Source: an uncultured Lachnospiraceae bacterium
GTDB lineage: Bacteria > Bacillota > Clostridia > Lachnospirales > Lachnospiraceae
Assembly (NCBI GenBank): GCA_910579325.1
Contig: CAJTTU010000009.1
Span: 8,765 to 69,314 of the forward strand
Reading direction: 5' to 3'
Length of the DNA: 60,550 nucleotides
This document shows positions 51,340 through 60,523 of the stretch, one piece after another. Under the pieces are notes generated by a model. The model did no database searches. It saw nothing but the letters and a program-made list of their open reading frames with translations, and was not told the origin of the DNA. Position 1 is the first letter of the stretch. Each line of letters starts with the position of its first letter. The translations under genes were made by a program, and so were the position numbers.

Positions 51340-52338
51340 TTATTGATTCTTGCGGAACCGACGTTTTTTCTCCTTTTTCGCCGGCAAAGTTCCCCGGTCG
51401 ACAATCAAACGAAGCTTCTTATTTTCGCAGCGGAAATGCACCTCCTTCATTTTATCAAACACTTCTCCGTCCGTATGAACCGGCAGGGCCTCCTGGAGAA
51501 AAATTTCCGCCTCCCGGCACCGGTAATTTTCCGCGCCATTTGGCAGACGGCGAATTCCAAACAGGGCAAAAACCAGAATCGGAATCAGCTCCAGCTTCGA
51601 CACGCCCGATACCACGCACAAGGACAGCATCCCGTCCTGGGGGTCCGCATTCGGCGCAAACCGGAACCCGCCGCCTTCCCGCGGCAGAATATGAGCGGAA
51701 ATAAAAGAAATCCTCCGAAGGGGAATCCTTCTGCCGCCGTCCAGTACCAGCTCGCCGCCGCACCTTTTATGAAGAAGAATCTGCCACAGCCCCACTAAAA
51801 TATAAGCGAGACTCCCCATATGCAGTCTGTTGCAGATCCTTTTCACCTGCGAACAGTTAAGACTCCGGCAGACGGCCGCGTCAAAGCCCAGACCACTGCT
51901 GACCAGAAATCTGCGGTAAAAGGGGGCCCGTCCCGCCGACGCGCAGGTAATCATGCCATAATCCAGCACACGACAGGGCGATTCCTGATCCAGAATATAA
52001 GACAGCGCTTTCTTCGGATTGGCCGGAAGGCCGTGGCCCTTTGAAAAGTCATTGGCGGAGCCTGCGGGTATGTACGCTAACTTCACTTTAGCCTGCAGAT
52101 GAAGTCCCTGCAGCACCTCGTTCAAGGTGCCGTCGCCGCCTAAAACTGCCAGCGTTTTCTCCACTGACCGTTCCTCTCCGGCCGTAAGAGCCGCCGCAAT
52201 CTTCGCGGCGTGTCCCTGCCCTTCCGTCATATAAACCTGATACACGACATCCCTTTTCCTGATCAGCCGCTCCAGAGTTCCCCATTTCTTCAGTGCTCTT
52301 CCCGAAGCCGCCTTCGGGTTTACGATAAAGTAAATCAT
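51340..52338 (-). CDS. Diacylglycerol kinase-family lipid kinase
   Basis: A 332-residue kinase of the DgkB/YegS group, which phosphorylates diacylglycerol or related lipids. It opens with MIYFIVNPKAASGRALKKW, and the nucleotide loop GGDGTLNEVLQG lies at residues 67-78, followed by IPAGSANDFSKGHGLP. The start is ATG 52338, with GGGAG before it; an ATG four codons earlier has none. The C-terminal 20 residues are very basic. It may recycle diacylglycerol left after lipoteichoic acid or glycolipid synthesis, which would fit the surface-polymer theme. Next to a PAP2 phosphatase in the same direction. Confidence 0.9.
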   Translation of the reverse strand: MIYFIVNPKAASGRALKKWGTLERLIRKRDVVYQVYMTEGQGHAAKIAAALTAGEERSVEKTLAVLGGDGTLNEVLQGLHLQAKVKLAYIPAGSANDFSKGHGLPANPKKALSYILDQESPCRVLDYGMITCASAGRAPFYRRFLVSSGLGFDAAVCRSLNCSQVKRICNRLHMGSLAYILVGLWQILLHKRCGGELVLDGGRRIPLRRISFISAHILPREGGGFRFAPNADPQDGMLSLCVVSGVSKLELIPILVFALFGIRRLPNGAENYRCREAEIFLQEALPVHTDGEVFDKMKEVHFRCENKKLRLIVDRGTLPAKKEKKRRFRKNQ

Positions 52339-52415
52339 ATCCGCTCCCATGCCTGTGGAAATTTATGAAGGTGAAAATTTATGAATATTTTTAATAAGTT
52401 TTTTCAAAAAAATGC

Positions 52416-52444
52416 TTGACATTTTGTCTTATTGCGCTTATACT
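52416..52444 (+). promoter_or_regulatory. Promoter of the tRNA pair
   Basis: TTGACA and TATACT separated by 17 bases, about 30 bases before tRNA-Val. Near-consensus, as usual for stable RNA. Confidence 0.8.
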
Positions 52445-52475
52445 ATTAGGGCAGTCGCAAAACAGACTGTCACAT

Positions 52476-52548
52476 GGGGTCTTAGCTCAGCTGGGAGAGC
52501 ATCTGCCTTACAAGCAGAGGGTCATAGGTTCGAGCCCTATAGGCCCCA
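52476..52548 (+). tRNA. tRNA-Val (anticodon TAC)
   Basis: 73 bases folding as a full cloverleaf. Acceptor GGGGTCT pairs with AGGCCCC (one G-U); D arm has AGCTCAGCTGGGAGAGC; the anticodon loop CTTACAA gives TAC; the T arm has GGTTCGAGCC. The 3' CCA is not encoded. Confidence 0.97.
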
Positions 52549-52555
52549 TACCCAT

Positions 52556-52629
52556 GGCGGAATAGCTCAGTTGGCGAGAGCACACGGTTCATACCCGTGG
52601 TGTCGTTGGTTCGAATCCAATTTCCGCTA
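52556..52629 (+). tRNA. tRNA with CAT anticodon, probably elongator Met
   Basis: 74 bases, full cloverleaf with acceptor GGCGGAA and TTCCGCT (first pair G-U), loop TTCATAC with anticodon CAT, and T loop TTCGAAT. The anticodon stem lacks the three G-C pairs of initiator tRNA, so it is elongator Met or, less likely, the Ile tRNA with a CAT anticodon modified to lysidine. No encoded CCA. Confidence 0.93.
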
Positions 52630-52632
52630 CGA

Positions 52633-52663
52633 GAGATATAGTGAAAGCTATATCTCTTTTTTA
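52633..52663 (+). terminator. Terminator of the tRNA pair
   Basis: GAGATATAG and CTATATCTC around six bases, then TTTTTT, directly after the second tRNA. Confidence 0.85.
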
Positions 52664-52819
52664 TTGTTCCGCGAGCTTTCGCTGCAATTTTGCCGCATCT
52701 TTGAAATCTACATATATTTTCGTTCACTTACTGATGAGCAGGTAAGCCCAGCCTGCAAAGACTTACCCCCATGCAGCAAATCATTCGGCTCGCGGGTATA
52801 TCTTCATGGCTTCCTGCAA

Positions 52820-53731
52820 TCAAAGCTCCCCCTGCTCCTGACTATCCGCGGAAACGCCGGCAGCGGTCTCCGATATCTCAATCGTCCTCACCTTCACTTC
52901 CGACAGGTACACCATAATCACTACGATTGCGCAGCCAAACAGCGTCATGCCGATCAGCTGCTTTCTGGAACCGAACATAAACCGGAACAAATCGGTTTCC
53001 ATCAGTAAAATTTCCATCATATTCGCGCCCACATGCATCAGCACCGGCACGGCCCAGCTGTGGGTTTTCTCATAGGCATAGGAAAACAGACTGCCCATCA
53101 GAAAGGCATAAACCACCTGCACCAGCCCCATATGAAGGGAGGCATAAAGCAGGGAGGTCAGAATCCCCGCATACAGCGGACGCGTATATTCTCTGACACG
53201 GTCGTACATCACCACACGGAAAATCATCTCCTCCGCAACAGGAGAAACAATGCCCATACCGATCAGAATCATCACAACCGGCTGGCTGAGCACGGCCAGA
53301 TCCATCATCCCTTCAGCATCCCGCAGCAGACCGCTGATCAGCATCATATTATTGCCCGCCAGGGAAGCGGCACAGGCAAGGGCCAGAAAAATCAGGTAAG
53401 CTCCGCCGGAGGGCCTGGTATAATATGTGCGTTTTCCCAGCTGATCCGCCCGTCTCTGGTCTTTTTTTCTGAACAATAACAAAATGGGAATCACGGCGGC
53501 GGCGCTGAATACGGTACACCAGAATGAGATATCCAGAATACTGTTCAGAACCGAACGCATCATCGACTGATATATGCTTTCCAGACTGGCGCTGGTCAGA
53601 TCCGCCTGCCCTACAAACTTCATGGCAAAGGCCGTGCAAACGCCGATCGTCGCTATGATCTGCAGCACATAGTATGTAGCAAGAGGTGTAAACACTCTCC
53701 ATATCTTTGAAAAAAAGCTTTCCTGCTTCAT
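52820..53731 (-). CDS. CPBP-family intramembrane metalloprotease
   Basis: A 303-residue protein with about eight helices and the CAAX/bacteriocin-processing (Abi) motifs: EEMIFRVVMYDRVRE near residue 165 (EExxxR), then LYASLHMGLVQVVYAF (FxxxH form), ending with MHVGANMMEIL with the last His. Members cut prenylated or small membrane substrates or protect against bacteriocins. AAGGGG lies before the ATG. It stands alone with an unusual repeat region upstream. Substrate unknown. Confidence 0.9.
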   Translation of the reverse strand: MKQESFFSKIWRVFTPLATYYVLQIIATIGVCTAFAMKFVGQADLTSASLESIYQSMMRSVLNSILDISFWCTVFSAAAVIPILLLFRKKDQRRADQLGKRTYYTRPSGGAYLIFLALACAASLAGNNMMLISGLLRDAEGMMDLAVLSQPVVMILIGMGIVSPVAEEMIFRVVMYDRVREYTRPLYAGILTSLLYASLHMGLVQVVYAFLMGSLFSYAYEKTHSWAVPVLMHVGANMMEILLMETDLFRFMFGSRKQLIGMTLFGCAIVVIMVYLSEVKVRTIEISETAAGVSADSQEQGEL

Positions 53732-53765
53732 TTGTTACTCATCCCCTTTGTGTAGCTGATAATTT

Positions 53766-53823
53766 CAAAATGTAATCTGATAAAATCGCCTGCAAGCAGT
53801 CGAGTTTACCATCTTACATTTTG
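53766..53823. repeat. Imperfect 23-base inverted repeat
   Basis: CAAAATGTAATCTGATAAAATCG (53766-53788) pairs with 53801-53823 at about 19 of 23 positions, around a 12-base spacer. It lies 35 bases upstream of the CPBP protease start and runs directly into the tandem repeat. Confidence 0.6.
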
Positions 53824-53875
53824 GCACTGCTCATTACTTACGTGAACATTTTGGCACTGCTCATTGCCTACATGA
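53816..53875. repeat. Two tandem copies of a 30-base repeat
   Basis: Units 53816-53845 and 53846-53875 begin ACATTTTGGCACTGCTCATT and agree at about 26 of 30 bases. The core CAAAATGT on the minus strand is shared with the inverted repeat. The set looks like repeated binding sites or the end of a lost insertion sequence. Confidence 0.65.
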
Positions 53876-53958
53876 AGATTATACCACTCCCCCACATAAA
53901 AAGGTATAAATTATTTATTAAAATCTGTAAAACTGCCCATGAAAAACAGCAAATACGA

Positions 53959-53986
53959 AAACCAGGCCCCGAAAAAACGGGGCCTG
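53959..53986 (-). terminator. Terminator of the purine permease
   Basis: Arms CAGGCCCCG and CGGGGCCTG, six-base loop, then GTTTTC on the minus strand, 24 bases after the permease stop. Confidence 0.8.
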
Positions 53987-54009
53987 ACACTTTTTCCTGC
54001 AGCTTCTGC

Positions 54010-55389
54010 CTATAAAAAGATGTATTTACACACAAACAACAGGCAGAGAATATACATCAGCGGCGTTACCTTCTTCATTTGCTCCTTCCCCAGGCATACA
54101 TGAATTACCACATAGGAAATAATACCGATGGACAAGCCTTCCGAAACGCTGTAAGCCAGCGGCATTACCAGCAGACATAGATAGGCGGGCACTGCTTCTT
54201 CCCACTGGTCAAAGTCGATTTTCAGTACGGAGGAAATCATCAGAAATCCCACGAAAATCAATGCCGGCGCGGTGGCGAAGCCGGGAATCGACGTGAACAG
54301 CGGTCCGAAGGGCAGGGCCAGCAAAAACAAAACGCCGGTGGTCAGCGCCGTCAGTCCTGTCCGTCCGCCTGCGGCGATCCCTGCAGAGCTTTCCACATAG
54401 GTCGTGGTGGTGGAGGTTCCGAACAGAGCACCCACGCTGGTAGCTATGGCGTCGGCCAGCAATGCGCCTCTTGCATTCGCAAGCTTTCCGTCCTGATCCA
54501 GCATATCCGCCTTGCTGGCCAGGCCGATCAGCGCGCCCAGCGTATCAAATAAATCCACAAAGAGAAAGGCGAACATCACGGCAATAAAGTCCAGAATGCC
54601 GATTCCCCCCAGGCCGCTGTCAAAAATATGAAAGGCCGTGGAAGAAAAGGACCGGAACAGACTGCCCATATGGAAATTCACAATCTGGGCCGGGAACAAA
54701 GAATAGTATCCCGCCTCCGGATTCGGAACATAAATTCCTGCCGCCTGACAGATCATGCCCAGCAGCCAGGTCGCAACGATTCCGATCAGGATAGCCGCTT
54801 TTACCTTTTTAATATAAAGAATGGCAATCAGCAGCACGCCGGCCACGGCCAGCAGCGCACAGATGCCTTCCGTATGAAAATTGGCGGCAAATTTTACGCT
54901 GGTTACAAGGGTGGAATCCTCCTTCACCACCAGATGGGCGTTCTGTAAGCCGATAAAGGCGATAAACAGGCCGATACCGGCGCTGGCCCCATGTTTTAAC
55001 GACATAGGGATCGCGTTAAAAACCGCCTCCCGCACATTGGTCAGGGAAAGCAGGATAAAGATAATGCCTTCCACAAACACGGCCAGCAGCGCCACCTGCC
55101 AGGGATACTCCATCACGCCGCATACCGTATAGGTAAAATAAGCGTTCAGCCCCATGCCCGGCGCCAGGGCAAAGGGATAATTGGCCAGCAGCGCCATCAT
55201 CAGACAGCCCACAAAAGAGGCCAGACAGGTAGCCGCCAGCACGCCGCTCTGGTCCATACCCGCCACGGACAGCATATTCGGATTCACGGCCAGAATATAG
55301 GCCATGGTTACAAAGGTGGTCAGGCCGGCCATCAGCTCCACCTTTGTCGTCGTCTTGTGTTCTTTCAAGTGAAACAAATTTTCAAACAT
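54010..55389 (-). CDS. AzgA-type (NCS2) purine permease
   Basis: Imports hypoxanthine, guanine or adenine with protons. The 459-residue protein has about 12-14 helices and the AzgA signatures KVELMAGLTTFVTMAYILAVNP at the front, ALAPGMGLNAYFTYTVC, FVDLFDTLGALIGLASKA and GALFGTSTTTTYVESSAGIAAGGRTGL. Length and motifs match PbuG/PbuO. AGAGGA precedes the ATG. The leader is short and no purine riboswitch was found. It lies next to carAB but on its own terminator. Confidence 0.93.
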   Translation of the reverse strand: MFENLFHLKEHKTTTKVELMAGLTTFVTMAYILAVNPNMLSVAGMDQSGVLAATCLASFVGCLMMALLANYPFALAPGMGLNAYFTYTVCGVMEYPWQVALLAVFVEGIIFILLSLTNVREAVFNAIPMSLKHGASAGIGLFIAFIGLQNAHLVVKEDSTLVTSVKFAANFHTEGICALLAVAGVLLIAILYIKKVKAAILIGIVATWLLGMICQAAGIYVPNPEAGYYSLFPAQIVNFHMGSLFRSFSSTAFHIFDSGLGGIGILDFIAVMFAFLFVDLFDTLGALIGLASKADMLDQDGKLANARGALLADAIATSVGALFGTSTTTTYVESSAGIAAGGRTGLTALTTGVLFLLALPFGPLFTSIPGFATAPALIFVGFLMISSVLKIDFDQWEEAVPAYLCLLVMPLAYSVSEGLSIGIISYVVIHVCLGKEQMKKVTPLMYILCLLFVCKYIFL

Positions 55390-55479
55390 CGCTTTTTCAT
55401 CCTCTATTTTAGTTCCGCAACTCCCCTCCCAGTCCCCCTGAACCTGGAATAATTTCCGGCCGCCCTCCGCGTCCGTAAA

Positions 55480-58400
55480 TCATTCCGGAGCCTGTCCGGT
55501 CCGTTGCTGTTTTAGTTTTGCGACGTCCACCACCGTCAGTCTTTCTTCCTGATTTTCAAGGCTGGTCAGCAGGGCGTCTGCCGTGTCCAGAGAGGTCAGA
55601 ACCGTAATCCCCGTCTCGATGGCATGGCGGCGGATAATAAAACCGTCATGGCTTTTCACATTGCCATTGCTGGGGGTGTCGATTACCAGATCGATATGAT
55701 GGTCCAGAATCAGATCCAGAAGGTTCGGCGATTCCTGCTCCACCTTATTGATCGGAATCGCGAACACGCCGTTGGCCACCAGGTATCTGGCCGTTCCGCC
55801 CGTGGCGAAAATCGTGTAGCCTAATCTTTTAAACCTGCCCGCCAGCTCCACCGTCTCCGGCTTATCGGAATCCTTCACCGTGATCACCATCTGCTTCGTC
55901 CTGGGCAGATCGATGCCGCTTCCCAAAAATCCCTTATACAATGCCTCATGGAAGGTACGGGCAATCCCCAGTACCTCACCGGTGGACTTCATCTCCGGTC
56001 CCAGGCCGATATCCGCCCCCCGCAGCTTCTCGAAGGAAAATACCGGAACCTTCACCGCCACATAGCCGGACTCCGGCTGCAGCCCCGGCGCATATCCCAT
56101 CTCTGACAGCTTTTCGCCCATAATCACCCGGGCCGCCAGCTTCACGACGGGAATGCCCGTCACCTTGCTGATATAAGGAATCGTACGGCTGGACCGCGGA
56201 TTCACCTCTATGACAAACACTTCATCATTATACACGATAAACTGTATATTAATCAAGCCTTTTACATGAAGGGCTTTTGCCAGGTCAAGGGTATACCGGG
56301 CAATCAGCCTTTTCGTCCGCTCCGTCAGATCCTGGGGCGGATAAACGGAAATGCTGTCGCCGGAATGGACGCCGGCCCGCTCGATATGCTGCATAATGCC
56401 GGGAATCAGAATATCCTCCCCGTCGCAGACCGCATCCACCTCCACCTCCTCGCCCATCAGATACTTGTCGATCAGAATCGGATGCTCCTGAACCGTCCGG
56501 TTAATAATTTCCATAAAGGCAATAATATCCTCGTCGCTGATGGCAATCCGCATACCTGCGCCTCCCAGCACATAGGAAGGGCGGACCAGCACCGGATAGC
56601 CCAGCCGGTTGGCCGCCTCCAAAGCCTGCTCACAGGTAAACACCGTATCTCCGGCGGGCCGCGGAATACAGCAGCGCTCCAATATCTCGTCGAACCGCTC
56701 CCGGTCCTCGGCCGCATCCACATCGTCGGCAGAGGTGCCAAGAATCGGCACGCCCATCTCCATCAGCGCCTCCGTCAGCTTGATGGCCGTCTGTCCGCCA
56801 AACTGTACCACGGCCCCCTCCGGCTTCTCAATCTCCACAATGCTTTCCACATCCTCCGGAGTCAGCGGCTCAAAATACAATTTATCCGCAATATCAAAAT
56901 CCGTGCTGACCGTCTCCGGGTTATTATTGACGATAATGGTCTCATACCCCAGCTCCTTAAAGGCCCAGACGCTGTGTACCGAACAGAAATCAAACTCGAT
57001 CCCCTGGCCAATCCGGATCGGACCGGAGCCCAGCACCAGCACCTTCTTCGGCTTCCCGTCCGCCTTGACCTCGCTGACGCCGTCATAACAGGAGTAATAA
57101 TAAGGCGTGGCGGCGGCAAATTCGGCGGCGCAGGTATCTACCATTTTATAGGCGGCCCTGATTCCGTATTCCTTCCGCATGGCCTTTACTTCCTCTGGGC
57201 TTCTGCCGGACAGGGCCCCGATCACCCGATCCGGGTATTCCAGCCGCTTCGCCTCGTAAAGCAGCGCTTTCGTCAGCGGCCTGGTTTTCAGCGCCGTTTC
57301 CATTTCCACCAGAATGGCGATTTTATCCAGAAACCACAGGTCGATTTTCGTGATCTCGTGAATCTGTTCCAGGGAAAATCCTCTGCGGACAGCCTCGGCA
57401 ATACAGAAAATCCGCCGGTCGTCGATGCGGTACAGCTTCTTTTCCAGTTCTTCCTCTCCCATGGCGGCAAATTCCCGCCATTCCAGGCTGTAAATATTCT
57501 GCTCCAAGGAGCGCAGCGCTTTCATCAGGGCCCCCTCAAAATTCGTGCAGATGCTCATCACCTCGCCGGTAGCTTTCATCTGGGTAGTCAGCGTCCGCTT
57601 CGCGCTGATAAATTTGTCAAAGGGCCACTTGGGAATTTTTACCACACAGTAATCCAGAGCCGGCTCAAAGCAGGCATAGGTTTTCCCGGTAATGGCATTG
57701 GGAATCTCGTCCAGGGTATAGCCCAGAGCAATCTTCGCCGCAACCTTGGCGATGGGATAGCCGGTGGCCTTGGAGGCCAGGGCGGAGGAACGGCTGACAC
57801 GGGGGTTGACCTCGATTACGCAGTACTCAAAACTTTCCGGGTGGAGGGCAAACTGCACGTTGCAGCCGCCGGTAATCTCCAATTCGTCGATGATATTCAG
57901 GGCGGCGCTTCTGAGCATCTGGTATTCCTTGTCCCCCAGCGTCTGGGAGGGAGCCACCACGATGCTGTCGCCGGTGTGAACGCCCACCGGGTCCAGATTT
58001 TCCATATTGCAGACGGTGATGCAGTTGCCGGCGGCGTCCCGCATCACCTCATACTCGATTTCCTTCCAGCCGGAAATGCATCGCTCCACCAGCACCTGCC
58101 CCACCCGGGAAAGGCGCAGGCCGTTTGACAGAATATCCATCAGTTCCTTTTCATTGTGGGCGATGCCGCCGCCGCTTCCGCCTAAGGTGTAGGCGGGCCG
58201 CAGCACCACCGGGTAGCCGATGGTATTGGTAAAGGCGATGCCGTCCCGGACATTTGACACCACCATGGAAGGAGCGCAGGGTTCCCCAATTTTTTCCATC
58301 GTGGACTTAAATTCCTGCCGGTCCTCTGCTTTTTTGATGGTGTAGGCGGTGGTGCCGATCAGCCGGACCTTCTGGTCCTTTAAAAATCCCTGTTCCTCCA

Positions 58401-58704
58401 GCTCCATCGCCAGATTCAGCGCAGCCTGGCCGCCCAGCGTAGGCAGCACGCTGTCCGGCCGCTCTTTTACAATAATCTGCTTCAATACTTCGATGGTCAG
58501 CGGCTCGATATATACATGGTCCGCGATATCCTGATCCGTCATAATGGTGGCCGGATTGGAATTGACCAGCACCACTTCCACCCCTTCTTCTTTTAACGAA
58601 CGGCAGGCCTGGGTCCCGGCATAGTCAAATTCCGCAGCCTGGCCAATGACAATCGGGCCGGAGCCGATCACAAGCACTTTTTTGATTTTTTGATCCTTAG
58701 GCAT
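55480..58704 (-). CDS. carB: Carbamoyl phosphate synthase, large subunit
   Basis: Makes carbamoyl phosphate from bicarbonate, ammonia and two ATP, for pyrimidines and arginine. The 1074-residue protein is the full two-fold repeat: an N-terminal carboxyphosphate half (LVIGSGPIVIGQAAEFDYAG, ATP-grasp), an oligomer domain, a second ATP-grasp half (VLGSGPIRIGQGIEFDFCSVH) and the C-terminal MGS-like allosteric domain (TIFATGGTARYL). GGAGGTGG precedes the ATG, and the start shares one base with the carA stop (TAATG), so the subunits are made in step. Confidence 0.97.
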   Translation of the reverse strand: MPKDQKIKKVLVIGSGPIVIGQAAEFDYAGTQACRSLKEEGVEVVLVNSNPATIMTDQDIADHVYIEPLTIEVLKQIIVKERPDSVLPTLGGQAALNLAMELEEQGFLKDQKVRLIGTTAYTIKKAEDRQEFKSTMEKIGEPCAPSMVVSNVRDGIAFTNTIGYPVVLRPAYTLGGSGGGIAHNEKELMDILSNGLRLSRVGQVLVERCISGWKEIEYEVMRDAAGNCITVCNMENLDPVGVHTGDSIVVAPSQTLGDKEYQMLRSAALNIIDELEITGGCNVQFALHPESFEYCVIEVNPRVSRSSALASKATGYPIAKVAAKIALGYTLDEIPNAITGKTYACFEPALDYCVVKIPKWPFDKFISAKRTLTTQMKATGEVMSICTNFEGALMKALRSLEQNIYSLEWREFAAMGEEELEKKLYRIDDRRIFCIAEAVRRGFSLEQIHEITKIDLWFLDKIAILVEMETALKTRPLTKALLYEAKRLEYPDRVIGALSGRSPEEVKAMRKEYGIRAAYKMVDTCAAEFAAATPYYYSCYDGVSEVKADGKPKKVLVLGSGPIRIGQGIEFDFCSVHSVWAFKELGYETIIVNNNPETVSTDFDIADKLYFEPLTPEDVESIVEIEKPEGAVVQFGGQTAIKLTEALMEMGVPILGTSADDVDAAEDRERFDEILERCCIPRPAGDTVFTCEQALEAANRLGYPVLVRPSYVLGGAGMRIAISDEDIIAFMEIINRTVQEHPILIDKYLMGEEVEVDAVCDGEDILIPGIMQHIERAGVHSGDSISVYPPQDLTERTKRLIARYTLDLAKALHVKGLINIQFIVYNDEVFVIEVNPRSSRTIPYISKVTGIPVVKLAARVIMGEKLSEMGYAPGLQPESGYVAVKVPVFSFEKLRGADIGLGPEMKSTGEVLGIARTFHEALYKGFLGSGIDLPRTKQMVITVKDSDKPETVELAGRFKRLGYTIFATGGTARYLVANGVFAIPINKVEQESPNLLDLILDHHIDLVIDTPSNGNVKSHDGFIIRRHAIETGITVLTSLDTADALLTSLENQEERLTVVDVAKLKQQRTGQAPE

Positions 58705-59864
58705 TATCTCTCCACCTCCATCATTTTCATAAACCGGTCAAACAGACAGGTCGAATCCCTGGGACCGGGGCAGGCCTCGGGATGGAACTGTACCGTGAAA
58801 ATATTTTTCCCCACATAGGACAGCCCTTCGTTGGTGCCGTCGTTCACATTGACAAAGGCGGGTACCGCCACACGGCTGTCCATTTTCTCTGCGTCCACCA
58901 CATAGCCGTGGTTCTGGGAGGATATGTACACCCGGCCCGTGGCCAGATCCTTCACCGGATGGTTCGCCCCCCGGTGGCCGTATTTCATCTTATAGGTATC
59001 CCCGCCCGCTGCCAGCGCCATCAGCTGGTGGCCCAGGCAGATAGCGAAAATGGGAATGTCGGTTTCATACAGCTTTTTCAGCTCTTCAATGATTTCCACA
59101 CACTCTTTCGGGTCGCCCGGGCCGTTGCTGAGCATAATGCCGTCGGGGTTATCTCTGATGATTTCCTCCGCCTTTGTGTATGCCGGATAAACAGTTACCT
59201 GACAGCCCCGCCGCAGCAGGGAGCGGGCAATATTGTCTTTGGCGCCGAAGTCCAGTAAAGCGACACGGTAGCCGGAGCCATTTCTGCCACTATTGCTATG
59301 ACCATTATAAGCACTGTCATCACCAAGAACCGTCTTCTCTTTTCTGCTCACCCGTTCTACTACGCCCCGGGGACTGTACGCCCTGATATCCGCAACAACC
59401 GCCTCCGTCTTTGCGGCCACCGCCTCATCCCCGGTAATCATCCCGTTCATCGTCCCCTTTTCCCGCAGGATTCTGGTCAATGCTCTGGTGTCGATGCCGC
59501 AGATACCGGGAATTCCATGTTCGGTGAGAAAGTGCTGAATCGTATCCTCACTGCGGAAATTGCCGGGCAGCCGGGACAGCTCTCTGACGATGAATCCGTC
59601 CGGCCAGGGCCGTCTCGATTCCATATCCTCATAACAGATTCCATAATTTCCAATCAACGGGTAAGTCATGGCCACGGCCTGGCCTGCGTAAGAAGGGTCG
59701 GTGAGAACTTCCAAATATCCTGCCATAGAAGTGTTAAATACAATCTCGCTGATCACGTTTTTACAAGCTCCGATGCCGGTTCCCTCGAACACCGTCCCGT
59801 CCTCTAAAATCAAATAGGCCTTACGTCCGCCGCCTGTCAGTCTGTCATACGATAAAGCTTTCAT
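58704..59864 (-). CDS. carA: Carbamoyl phosphate synthase, small (glutaminase) subunit
   Basis: Takes ammonia from glutamine and passes it to CarB. Start taken as ATG 59864 (MKALSYD), with AAAGGGGA upstream though spaced rather far; an in-frame ATG at 59891 adds nine residues and has no ribosome site. The N-terminal CPSase domain starts at AYLILEDGTVFEGTGIG; the class I glutamine amidotransferase domain holds the nucleophile in FAICLGHQLMALAAGG and the His-x-Glu in VQFHPEA. A Gly/Asn/Ser-rich insert (about residues 185-200) lies between the domains. The leader contains a terminator hairpin, so transcription is probably attenuated. Confidence 0.95.
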   Translation of the reverse strand: MKALSYDRLTGGGRKAYLILEDGTVFEGTGIGACKNVISEIVFNTSMAGYLEVLTDPSYAGQAVAMTYPLIGNYGICYEDMESRRPWPDGFIVRELSRLPGNFRSEDTIQHFLTEHGIPGICGIDTRALTRILREKGTMNGMITGDEAVAAKTEAVVADIRAYSPRGVVERVSRKEKTVLGDDSAYNGHSNSGRNGSGYRVALLDFGAKDNIARSLLRRGCQVTVYPAYTKAEEIIRDNPDGIMLSNGPGDPKECVEIIEELKKLYETDIPIFAICLGHQLMALAAGGDTYKMKYGHRGANHPVKDLATGRVYISSQNHGYVVDAEKMDSRVAVPAFVNVNDGTNEGLSYVGKNIFTVQFHPEACPGPRDSTCLFDRFMKMMEVER

Positions 59865-59953
59865 AGATCGATCCGTTCCCCTTTCTGCCATAAAACAAAA
59901 CTGCTTTCAAAAAACAACCCATATTTGCGCGCCTTTTGCTTCTAAAAAACCGC

Positions 59954-59991
59954 AAAAAAAGAGAATCCAAGCTCCCCAGAGCCGCAGATTC
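59954..59991 (-). terminator. Attenuator hairpin in the carAB leader
   Basis: Minus-strand GAATC, GCTC, GAGC, GATTC form a two-part stem, then CTCTTTTTTT, within the transcript between promoter and carA. An upstream GAATCAAAG could pair with the same 3' arm instead. No PyrR-binding loop consensus was seen. Confidence 0.6.
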
Positions 59992-60040
59992 CCCTTTGAT
60001 TCCGCCTTTGGTCGTTGTTATTTCTACTCAAATTGTAAAG

Positions 60041-60069
60041 AGTTTATCACAGTGAGGCGGATAATTCAA
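60041..60069 (-). promoter_or_regulatory. Promoter of carAB
   Basis: Minus-strand TTGAAT and TAAACT separated by 17 bases, giving a leader of about 170 bases. Confidence 0.6.
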
Positions 60070-60343
60070 GCGGTTTTTGAAAAAATACGTCCTTAAAAGT
60101 ACTTTTACCAAAAACACTTTTGCCTGAACTTTACCCCTGATCCGCCCAAAATTCAAAACTCACCCCCAAGAACAGATACCATACCAGCAGAAGATTCCAT
60201 ATCGTCGTCATGTGCAAGCTGTTACCGTCCTTTTCATATTTGTGTGTTTGTGTATATGCCTTCCTATATTCTGCTATTCATCCTGCCGCTCCTTCTCAGC
60301 CAGGCGGCACGGCATAAGATCAGTATATCCATTCTGCCAAAAT
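60070..60343. other. Intergenic region upstream of the carAB promoter
   Basis: About 270 bases between the carAB promoter and the antitoxin-like gene. Short frames on both strands lack ribosome sites and family features. No structure stands out. Confidence 0.3.
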
Positions 60344-60523
60344 CTACACCTTTTTTCTGCGGTTCCGCTGAATAACGGCACGCTTGAATGCCTTCACCAT
60401 AGCCGGTGACAATTCCGGACAGTCCTCATCAAAAACAATCGGAGATTTTTTAGCGTCCTCCACTTCTTTTAACTGTTCCTGTGTAGGCTTTTGTCCATCT
60501 TCAATAATATATGTTTTGTTCAT
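60344..60523 (-). CDS. Antitoxin-like small protein
   Basis: A 59-residue protein starting ATG 60523 and stopping at 60344: MNKTYIIEDGQKPTQEQL, then KSPIVFDEDCPELSP and a basic C-terminal helix ending RNRRKKV. The combination of PTxEQLKEVEDAKK, PIVFDEDxPELSPxM and a basic tail is typical of small Firmicute proteins annotated as RelE-partner antitoxins. The bases just upstream (GGATGA, about 15 bases before the ATG) could be the end of a preceding toxin gene outside the window. The ribosome site is weak. Function is inferred from pattern memory only. Confidence 0.6.
   Translation of the reverse strand: MNKTYIIEDGQKPTQEQLKEVEDAKKSPIVFDEDCPELSPAMVKAFKRAVIQRNRRKKV

Noticed and set aside
53824..54015. 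64-codon plus frame with a 10-residue peptide repeat
   Set aside because: The peptide repeat only reflects the 30-base DNA repeat; the frame then crosses a terminator and has no ribosome site.
55624..58128. Long plus-strand frames opposite carB (including a 620-codon one)
   Set aside because: Antisense shadows of a strongly conserved gene; composition is His/Arg/Gln-rich with no family features.
60212..60409. 65-codon plus frame near the right edge
   Set aside because: Overlaps the minus-strand antitoxin-like gene, which has better family support; no ribosome site.
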